From: Turneriella sp.
Lineage (GTDB): Bacteria; Spirochaetota; Leptospiria; Turneriellales; Turneriellaceae
Length of the DNA: 64,000 bases
Assembly: GCA_019186965.1 (NCBI GenBank)
Contig: JABARV010000002.1
Location: forward strand, 192,737-256,736
Direction of reading: 5' to 3'
The notes under the pieces are model-generated. The model saw only the letters and a list, made by a program, of their open reading frames with translations, had not been told where the DNA came from and made no database searches. Below are positions 57,979 to 64,000 of this stretch, piece after piece. Within the stretch, counting starts at the first letter, position 1, and the number at the start of each line of letters is the position of its first letter. A program made the position numbers and the translations under genes.

Positions 57979-59472
57979 CTATTTTTCGGAAAGTACCGCT
58001 AAAAGTCCCGGTACAGTTTCGCCCGCATCGAGCTTTTGGTGTATTTTCTCAAGAATACCCGCAAGCAAATGCTTTCCCTTTTTGCCATCGCTGAGTTTTT
58101 CGAGCATTTGTGCAAAATCTACTGTCGATAGTTCCATCGCACGGAACGCATCATGAGAAACCATAACAAACTGGCTACCTTCGACTAAGCTGTGCGTTGC
58201 AATCGATGTGAAAGAACTTTCAAATTGACTACTACCTAATTCAATAGCTTTGCATTCGTTTCTAGAAATTTCAAAAAGATGGACGCCACCCGCACGGTAG
58301 ATATCCATTGTTTTATGCGTTTCATCAAGCCGTGCGAAAAAAATACCAGGGACAAACTCGCTCGCCGCAAAAAGAGCATTCCAAAGCTTTTGCGCCATAC
58401 CTTGCGAAGTCGTCTCTTGTTCTGCAAGCGCCCAAAACCTTTCTTGAATACGATTTTTTTCCACAAGCGCTCCGGCTAAATCCGAATCCGTTATTCCAAT
58501 AAAGACATCGACGCGCCCCGTGCTATAGGAACCACAAATAAATTCCTTTGTGTTCAATTTTGGGCGGCGCGGATACACTGCTAACTCGTAACGCTGCATC
58601 CGAGGAAATGGTTTTTCAAAAAGTTTGTTTTGCAATACCGCGAGTAACCCTTCAGAAGGTTCATTTGTTTTGGAATACGGTATTTCCATATTTTTTCTTG
58701 TAGAGCTACTTTGGCCGACTTTTTCTTCGACAGCTTTCAACAAATCTGCAATTTCTGCATAGGCCGGATGAAATCCTTCGGGGTGTACCGAATCGACTTC
58801 AAGCCCACGGATAATGCGTAAAAGAACCGTTGAAAGCGAATGGGAATATTGGTACACAAAAAGTGCATTGATGGCGATGGCAATTAGGCATAAAAGCAAA
58901 AACGACACACCGAGAGTTAGCATGTTAGGTAACTGGGGAGTAAAACCGACTAGGATTACGTAGTCTTTGTGCTCAAATACTGTATAGCGAACTTTTCCCG
59001 CTACATACATCCCATCTTCCAGCCGTTTTTGTGTTTTAGCACGAAGCACATTTTTTAGCATTGTTTTCTCTTCTTCTACTTCGCGTAGGCGGAGCTTGGT
59101 GTCTGTAGCGTAGCGCTCCAATGCTTTTGAAATTTTTTCTACGCTGTGGTCTATTAAGTTGTGTTTGGCGTCAAAAACAGCAATATTATCCGAGAGTTTA
59201 GCTGTTTGTATTTGGCGGATAAATGTTCTCGAATTGATGCCATTTTTTGCGTTCAAAGTCGCTTCAATAATTGTCGTGGCGCTCTTTGCACGTTGCAACA
59301 TTTGTTCGTTTGCAAGCCTTGAAAAAAACGACAACGACAAGACAAAATAGATTGCCGTAAAAATAAGCCCAACAACGAGCATAACAAGCCCTAAACGCAA
59401 AGTAAGGCGAAACGAGAGGGTGGGGTAGCCTTTTGGAGGCGTTAAAGCATGCGACATACGTATTTCTAACAT
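57979..59472 (-). CDS. Membrane protein with degenerate SpoIIE-like phosphatase domain
   Basis: About 497 residues. Two membrane helices (~25-48 and ~190-212) flank a periplasmic sensor-like region (~50-185). The C-terminal ~230 residues have the outline of a PP2C/SpoIIE domain (FICGSYSTGRVDVFIGITDS near residue 310, then long helices, TVDFAQMLEKL and TVPGLLAVLSEK at the end), but the metal Asp of G-D-x-x-D and the G-D-V-x-G motif are not conserved, so catalysis is doubtful. It could act as an inactive sensor or partner for STAS-type antagonists. ATG 59472 and ATG 59457 are both possible starts. Assigned by shape, not by a clear motif. Confidence 0.6.
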   Translation of the reverse strand: MLEIRMSHALTPPKGYPTLSFRLTLRLGLVMLVVGLIFTAIYFVLSLSFFSRLANEQMLQRAKSATTIIEATLNAKNGINSRTFIRQIQTAKLSDNIAVFDAKHNLIDHSVEKISKALERYATDTKLRLREVEEEKTMLKNVLRAKTQKRLEDGMYVAGKVRYTVFEHKDYVILVGFTPQLPNMLTLGVSFLLLCLIAIAINALFVYQYSHSLSTVLLRIIRGLEVDSVHPEGFHPAYAEIADLLKAVEEKVGQSSSTRKNMEIPYSKTNEPSEGLLAVLQNKLFEKPFPRMQRYELAVYPRRPKLNTKEFICGSYSTGRVDVFIGITDSDLAGALVEKNRIQERFWALAEQETTSQGMAQKLWNALFAASEFVPGIFFARLDETHKTMDIYRAGGVHLFEISRNECKAIELGSSQFESSFTSIATHSLVEGSQFVMVSHDAFRAMELSTVDFAQMLEKLSDGKKGKHLLAGILEKIHQKLDAGETVPGLLAVLSEK

Positions 59473-59548
59473 CGGCAAATAGCGTGTCAATTTTGAACAG
59501 ATGTTCCTGTTTATCTTTACACCGCATCAAAACCTTCGACGCTGCTTA

Positions 59549-62251
59549 ATGGCACATAAGTATGTCTATTTTTTCTCTGCCAAAAAAAGCGACGGCGGCG
59601 CAGGGGACAAAAAACTACTTGGGGGTAAAGGCGCAAACCTCGCCGAAATGTCAAGCCTCGGCATCCCTGTCCCCCCTGGTTTTACCATCTCCACTGAAGT
59701 TTGCACATACTACTACGCGCACGAACGTAAATACCCCGCTGAACTGCAAGCGCAAATAGACAAGGGTATACAAAACCTTGAAGCGACTATCGGTAAAAGA
59801 TTTGGCGATAAAAAAAATCCCCTTTTAGTCTCTGTACGTTCCGGCGCCCCCGTTTCCATGCCGGGGATGATGGACACCATCCTCAATTTGGGCTTAAACG
59901 ACGAGACTGTCTTGGGCCTCATCGAAAACACGGGAAACAAGCGCTTTAGTTACGATAGCTACCGCCGTTTTATACAAATGTACGGTAACGTCGTTATGGG
60001 GATGAAGCACCACGACTTTGAACATATTTTAGAACAAAAGAAAAAAGTAAAAGGCGTTGATAGCGATTTGGGATTAGACGCCGAAGATTTAGAAAAACTC
60101 GTGGGTGAATACAAGGCCGAAGTAAAAAAAGTAACGGGTAAAGATTTTCCACAAGCTCCAAAAGACCAACTTTCGGGAGCAGTCGACGCCGTTTTTGCTT
60201 CGTGGATGAACGACCGTGCAATTACGTACCGCAAGCTAAACAATATTTCCGAAGCATTGGGAACTGCGGTAAATATCCAATCGATGGTTTTTGGAAACAT
60301 GGGAGACGATTGCGGCACAGGAGTCGCTTTTACGCGCAACCCTGCAACTGGTGAACGTAAATTTTTTGGCGAATTTTTAATGAATGCGCAAGGGGAAGAT
60401 GTAGTCGCAGGAATTCGCACTCCGCTTTCGATTGAAAAATTGGGCGAAAAAATGCCAGAGGCTTTAAAAGAACTTTTGGCGTACGCAGATAAACTCGAGC
60501 ACCATTATAAAGACATGCAAGATATCGAATTCACTATCGAGCGCTCTAAACTCTACATGCTGCAAACCCGAACAGGAAAAAGGACTGCGTTTGCGGCAAT
60601 ACGCACTGCCGTCGAAATGGTCGACGAAAAACTTATCGATGAAAAAACAGCGCTCAAGCGTATCGACGCACACACTCTACCCTCCCTTCTTGCAAAAATT
60701 TTTGACGAAAAAGAAAAGAAAGACGCGCTTGCCAAGGGGCTTGTTGTAGCGAAGGGACTTCCCGCTGGCCCAGGGGCTGCAAGCGGCAAAATTGTTTTAA
60801 CCGCAGAAAAAGCGGTCGAATGGAAAGAAGCAAACACCAAATCTATTTTGGTACGTACAGAAACTTCACCCGAAGACATTTCGGGAATGCACAGCTCCGA
60901 AGGTATTTTAACTGCCCGCGGTGGAATGACCTCGCATGCGGCGGTTGTGGCGCGTGGAATGAACAAACCATGCATCGTCGGTTGTAACCAACTCGAAGTG
61001 GATTATGCAAAGGGTATTGTAACTTTTAATTTAGGCACTCCCGAAGAAGTCAAACTCAAAGAAGGCGATGCAATTTCTATCGACGGTTTTACTGGCCAAG
61101 TTTTAAACGCTTCGCTCAACACAATTGCCAGCGAGCTTGAGCAAGTATTTGTTTCAAAAACAATGCCCATGGAGAACTCGCTCTTGGCAAACCAGTACTC
61201 CCGTGTTATGCAATGGGCAGATAAATACGCACGGCTAAAAGTACGCACCAACGCAGACACTCCACACGACGCGCAGGTCGCACGTAGCTACGGCGCACAA
61301 GGGATTGGCCTTTGCCGCACCGAACACATGTTTTTTCACGAGGAAAGAATCGCCGCCGTACGCGAAATGATTTTATCGTCAACACGTGAAGAGCGCGAAA
61401 AAGCGCTTGCAAAACTTCTCCCTTTCCAGCGCGACGATTTCAAGGGAATTTTTGAAGAGATGCAAGGGCTTGCTGTTACTGTACGCCTTCTCGATCCACC
61501 GCTCCATGAATTTTTACCAAACGACGAAGAGCAAATTGCGGAACTTGCAAAAACATTTGGTAAAAGCGTACCGTACGTACATAAAAAAATAGAAGACCTT
61601 AAGGAATTTAACCCCATGCTTGGGCACCGTGGCTGTAGGTTAGGGATAACCTATCCCGAAATTACGGCGATGCAAACACGCGCAATTATCGAAGCGGCGG
61701 CGGAATTGGTTAAAAACGGTAAAAAGGTTTTTCCTGAAATTATGGTTCCTCTTGTAGGGCACTACAAGGAACTTGAAAATCAGGCACGCGTTATCCGCGA
61801 AACTGCCGAAGCGGTTCAAAAAGAAAAAGGAGTCAAAGTCGACTTTCTCCTTGGTACCATGATTGAGGTACCGCGTGCGGCTGTTACCGCCGACGAAATT
61901 GCACACGTTGCACAATTTTTTAGCTTTGGTACAAACGACTTAACGCAAATGACTTCAGGTTTTTCACGCGACGACTCGGAACACTTTCTCCCCTACTACA
62001 TCCAAAAAGGAATCTATCCACAAAACCCATTCCAAGTTTTGGATGCAGGAGGAGTTGGAAAGCTTATTGAAATTGCCATCGAAAAAGGCCGCTCGACAAA
62101 CCCTAAAATTAAACTAGGAGTCTGCGGCGAACACGGAGGCGATCCCGAGTCGATCCAGTTTTGCCACGCTGTTGGCTTAGACTACGTGTCGTGCTCTCCG
62201 TACCGAGTACCAATTGCGCGACTTGCGGCGGCGCAAGCGGCTATTGGTTAA
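59549..62251 (+). CDS. ppdK: Pyruvate, phosphate dikinase
   Basis: A 900-residue enzyme that interconverts pyruvate + ATP + Pi and PEP + AMP + PPi. The N-terminal ATP-grasp has GGKGANLAEMSSLGIPVPPG; the phospho-histidine domain has TARGGMTSHAAVVARGMNKP (catalytic His in TSHAA); the C-terminal PEP/pyruvate barrel has GIGLCRTEHMFF, MLGHRGCRLGI and GVCGEHGGDP (Cys near the end). Length matches the family. ATG 59549 is preferred because MAHKYVYFF matches the usual N-terminus; ATG 59501 would add 16 residues. It can run glycolytic or gluconeogenic flux with PPi. Confidence 0.96.
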   Translation: MAHKYVYFFSAKKSDGGAGDKKLLGGKGANLAEMSSLGIPVPPGFTISTEVCTYYYAHERKYPAELQAQIDKGIQNLEATIGKRFGDKKNPLLVSVRSGAPVSMPGMMDTILNLGLNDETVLGLIENTGNKRFSYDSYRRFIQMYGNVVMGMKHHDFEHILEQKKKVKGVDSDLGLDAEDLEKLVGEYKAEVKKVTGKDFPQAPKDQLSGAVDAVFASWMNDRAITYRKLNNISEALGTAVNIQSMVFGNMGDDCGTGVAFTRNPATGERKFFGEFLMNAQGEDVVAGIRTPLSIEKLGEKMPEALKELLAYADKLEHHYKDMQDIEFTIERSKLYMLQTRTGKRTAFAAIRTAVEMVDEKLIDEKTALKRIDAHTLPSLLAKIFDEKEKKDALAKGLVVAKGLPAGPGAASGKIVLTAEKAVEWKEANTKSILVRTETSPEDISGMHSSEGILTARGGMTSHAAVVARGMNKPCIVGCNQLEVDYAKGIVTFNLGTPEEVKLKEGDAISIDGFTGQVLNASLNTIASELEQVFVSKTMPMENSLLANQYSRVMQWADKYARLKVRTNADTPHDAQVARSYGAQGIGLCRTEHMFFHEERIAAVREMILSSTREEREKALAKLLPFQRDDFKGIFEEMQGLAVTVRLLDPPLHEFLPNDEEQIAELAKTFGKSVPYVHKKIEDLKEFNPMLGHRGCRLGITYPEITAMQTRAIIEAAAELVKNGKKVFPEIMVPLVGHYKELENQARVIRETAEAVQKEKGVKVDFLLGTMIEVPRAAVTADEIAHVAQFFSFGTNDLTQMTSGFSRDDSEHFLPYYIQKGIYPQNPFQVLDAGGVGKLIEIAIEKGRSTNPKIKLGVCGEHGGDPESIQFCHAVGLDYVSCSPYRVPIARLAAAQAAIG

Positions 62252-62303
62252 CCTATAACGCGGCGCTCAAAATAGCTGCGCCGCTTTCAAAAAACTATTT
62301 TAA

Positions 62304-63428
62304 TTACAAACCTAAAAGATTATTGTATGTGGAAAGAAGAGAGGCTTTGTCGCCACAAAGCGTTATGTGTCCCAATTTACGAAAAGGGCGCATATCTTTT
62401 TTTCCATACCAGTGGAGTGATGCGTGTGGAATCGCGAGGGATTTTGCAATGAGGTTTTCAAATTCTTTCTCGTGCCCAAGCTGCGGCCCCAACAAGTTTA
62501 ACATTAAAGTGGGCGTAGTTGTTGCCGCGTTTCCAAGCGGTAAATCAAGAAGAACACGGAGCAAATTTTCGTACTGGCTCGTCGCAGCACCTTCAATTGT
62601 GTGGTGTCCACTATTGTGCGGGCGCGGGGCCAATTCGTTTACCAAAAGCTCGCCATCTGTTGTAAGAAACATTTCAACAGCAAGAAGTCCCACGACACCC
62701 AACTTTTTGGCAACGTGTACCGCGAGGCGCTGAGCTTCTTTTGCAAGCTTTGCACCAATATCCGCAGGGCAAAGCTGGTAACGCAAAATATTTTTTTTAG
62801 CATCAAAAACCATTTCTACAGGATCGTAGTGCACAAAATTTCCACGCCTGTCGGTGACGACAATTACCGCTATTTCTTTCGCGATAGAAATTTTTTTCTC
62901 TACGAGAGATTCACCGTCGAAAACTTCTTTTAGATCCTCTTCGCATTGGATTAGTTGAACGCCGCTACCATCGTACCCCGCTGTGGCTTTCTTTTGGATA
63001 AAGGGTAAATCCCACAAATGCGATAATAAATCTTCTTTATTTTTGTACGTTTTGAAAGGCGCTGTAGGAATTTGTTGTTTTTCAAAAAATTCCTTTTGGC
63101 GGCACTTGTTTTGGATAATAGTGAGGATGTTTCCTTGCGGGACTGTAAAAAGTCCCTTGGCTTCTAAAGCACTCAACGCCTCGGCGCTAACGTGCTCCGA
63201 ATCGATGGTGAGCGCATCACAGCCGTTCGCAAACGTAACAACAGTTTCAAAATCGCGTGCGTCGCCTTCTTTAAAAGCACTCGTGTAGAGCGCCGCTGGA
63301 GCATTTGGGTCTTTGTCTAAAACTCGGCAGCGTACGCCAAGGCGCATTGCGGCAGCAATCGTCATTTGCGCCAACTGCCCCCCGCCTAAAATACCAATTG
63401 TCTTTGTAAATTGCAGAACGCGAACCAA
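62304..63428 (-). CDS. purK: N5-carboxyaminoimidazole ribonucleotide synthase
   Basis: A 374-residue ATP-grasp enzyme that makes N5-CAIR from AIR, bicarbonate and ATP in purine synthesis. It has KTIGILGGGQLAQMTIAAA, DALTIDSEHVSAEAL, PFIQKKATAGYDGSGVQLIQ and VNELAPRPHNSGHHTIEGAA. The partner mutase purE is not in the window. The start is TTG 63428; no ATG or GTG lies upstream in the frame. It is preceded by a structured RNA with a terminator ending ~32 nt before the start codon, suggesting that read-through past the terminator controls it. Confidence 0.94.
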   Translation of the reverse strand: MVRVLQFTKTIGILGGGQLAQMTIAAAMRLGVRCRVLDKDPNAPAALYTSAFKEGDARDFETVVTFANGCDALTIDSEHVSAEALSALEAKGLFTVPQGNILTIIQNKCRQKEFFEKQQIPTAPFKTYKNKEDLLSHLWDLPFIQKKATAGYDGSGVQLIQCEEDLKEVFDGESLVEKKISIAKEIAVIVVTDRRGNFVHYDPVEMVFDAKKNILRYQLCPADIGAKLAKEAQRLAVHVAKKLGVVGLLAVEMFLTTDGELLVNELAPRPHNSGHHTIEGAATSQYENLLRVLLDLPLGNAATTTPTLMLNLLGPQLGHEKEFENLIAKSLAIPHASLHWYGKKDMRPFRKLGHITLCGDKASLLSTYNNLLGL

Positions 63429-63459
63429 AAAAAAACAACGACACCGCGTAAACGTATAT

Positions 63460-63498
63460 AAAAAAGCGGCTACAGGGCAGGAGAGTCCCTATAGCCGC
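63460..63498 (-). terminator. Intrinsic terminator at the end of the purK leader RNA
   Basis: GCGGCTA (63466-63472) pairs with TAGCCGC (63492-63498), with inner AGGG/CCCT, and six T follow on the minus strand (63465-63460). It lies between the promoter at ~63700 and the purK start. Confidence 0.85.
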
Positions 63499-63692
63499 CA
63501 AGTTTCGGAGTTTTGCGGCATCTCTGCCGAGGGCTTTTAGGCCGCTAAACGGCCCCTACAAAATAGCCCCGCTACACACGGAGAGTAGCTTGGCGTCCGA
63601 CGGGAGGTTTGTCGTTTAACGCCCAAAACTACTCGGGAGGAGGTAACCATACCGTGCTTACTTAAATAGACCCACTAAATGGGGTTTAGTTC
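63461..63692 (-). ncRNA. Structured leader or ncRNA of ~230 nt upstream of purK
   Basis: On the minus strand a TATACT -10 (63704-63699) suggests transcription start near 63692. The RNA then holds a small ACTAAA/TTTAGT hairpin (63690-63674), a long two-level stem 63634-63583 (CTACTC/GAGTAG outer, ACGCC/GGCGT middle, CGAC/GTCG inner), a stem AGCCC/GGGCT enclosing GGCCG/CGGCC (63570-63530), a CGGCA/TGCCG hairpin with GAGA loop (63529-63516) and the terminator. CTTGGCG (63589-63595) can pair either within the long stem or with CGCCAAG (63496-63502), which overlaps the terminator foot, a switch-like arrangement. No known riboswitch signature (TPP, FMN, SAM, purine, PRPP/ppGpp, c-di-AMP) was recognised. 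6S-type RNA genes are known upstream of purK in cyanobacteria, but this fold is not 6S-like. Confidence 0.6.
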
Positions 63693-63768
63693 CAAAAAAG
63701 TATAAATATCGATAAATTTTTGGGTTGCCGCACAGACTCGATAGCACGGGCTTATAAGATAGAAAAGT

Positions 63769-64000
63769 ATGTTAATACGGCTTATTAACTTTATTCAACC
63801 CAAGTTTTCTCCATATTTAGTTGGATTACTTACGGCAAGCTCCCTATTTTCAATCCAATACCCATCGCCCCCCAAAACGCCCGACGTGAACGACCCCGCG
63901 AGTGGAGTAAACTCCGCAAAAGAAGTAAGCACGAAACGGAATACATTAAGCAAAAAAACGCCACAAACTTTGATGCGTGTGCGTATCCACTTAGGCGACA
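63769..64000 (+). CDS. Secreted protein, 5' part only (cut by window end)
   Basis: Seventy-seven codons and one base from ATG 63769 to the window end, open throughout. The N-terminus (LIRLINFIQPKFSPYLVGLL) includes a hydrophobic signal or anchor, then a Ser/Pro/Lys-rich linker and LMRVRIHLGD at the edge. The last segment resembles the start of SpoIID-type domains, but too little is visible to say. TATAAG at 63753-63758 is a plausible -10. It is divergent from the purK leader RNA. Confidence 0.6.
   Translation, partial: MLIRLINFIQPKFSPYLVGLLTASSLFSIQYPSPPKTPDVNDPASGVNSAKEVSTKRNTLSKKTPQTLMRVRIHLGD

Noticed and set aside
63461-63692. 6S, tmRNA or RNase P RNA
   Set aside because: No long closing stem with central bubble (6S), no CCA end with TTCGAATCC arm (tmRNA), and no P4 signature AGGAAAGTCC (RNase P) on either strand.
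63461-63692. Known metabolite riboswitch (cobalamin, TPP, FMN, glycine, c-di-AMP, Mn, PRPP/ppGpp)
   Set aside because: Key conserved boxes of these classes were looked for on both strands and not found. The conclusion rests on eye inspection only.

Overview
The window most likely comes from a spirochaete of the order Leptospirales or a close environmental relative. The evidence is a divergent pair of DUF1554 lipoproteins (a family best known from Leptospira), an flbD-fliL-fliN flagellar block, many lipoproteins with spirochaete-like lipoboxes, a diderm toolkit (TolC/RND efflux, OmpA-type and beta-barrel proteins, a GT9 heptosyltransferase-like enzyme), an alkyl-DHAP-synthase-like flavoenzyme and a Bdr-like repeat coiled-coil protein. 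The DNA is moderately AT-rich with A-runs. The species assignment is inference.

Layout. 1-3.3 kb: a three-unit palindromic repeat array, an outer-membrane barrel, a 54-bp-repeat coiled-coil membrane protein and an orphan rpmA. 3.3-9.7 kb: a TetR regulator behind an unusual promoter and hairpin, a DUF115 (Maf-like) protein, small membrane and lipoprotein genes, a hydrolase, a DUF4143 ATPase and an NRDE protein carrying a duplicated in-frame insert. 9.8-13.5 kb: a tight operon STAS - dolichol-kinase-like - beta-helix sugar-nucleotide protein - tmk - GT9. 13.5-18.4 kb: hybrid histidine kinase, AGPS-like oxidase, a secreted protein and an MDR reductase. 18.4-20.5 kb: a 49-bp hairpin repeat array and flbD-fliL-fliN. 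20.6-31.3 kb: beta-propeller lipoprotein, recN, tsaC-like, plsX, panD, an LTA-synthase-like membrane enzyme, lysA, and MarR-DoxX with a visible operator. 31.3-34.3 kb is the accessory core: small ORFs, a VapBC-like toxin-antitoxin pair, 31-bp iteron-like repeats, repeat fragments and two DUF1554 lipoproteins. 34.3-42.7 kb: AhpC, VOC, Lrp and TetR regulators, tadA-alr-S41 peptidase, and a rare amidase/beta-lactamase-fold fusion lipoprotein. 42.8-49.0 kb: a CzcCBA-type heavy-metal RND operon with an extra outer-membrane protein whose signal peptide is built from REP-like palindromes. 49-64 kb: PrpD-like, PPC-domain lipoprotein, GPH transporter, methyltransferase, HAMP protein, PD40-OmpA protein, thioesterase, degenerate SpoIIE-like membrane protein, ppdK, purK, a structured RNA upstream of purK, and a truncated secreted-protein gene at the edge.

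Expression. Genes are densely packed, often with 4-nt ATGA overlaps or convergent stop-codon overlaps. Several promoters share an A-run followed by CTTGCC(A/G), a 17-bp spacer and a good -10, and some put the start codon within a few bases of the predicted transcription start, which suggests leaderless messages.

Most noteworthy: the structured RNA between purK and 63769; the REP-like element family that has entered a coding sequence; the amidase/beta-lactamase fusion; the iteron-like 31-bp repeats beside the toxin-antitoxin genes; and the gene at 34962 whose conserved first strand lies upstream of any usual start codon.
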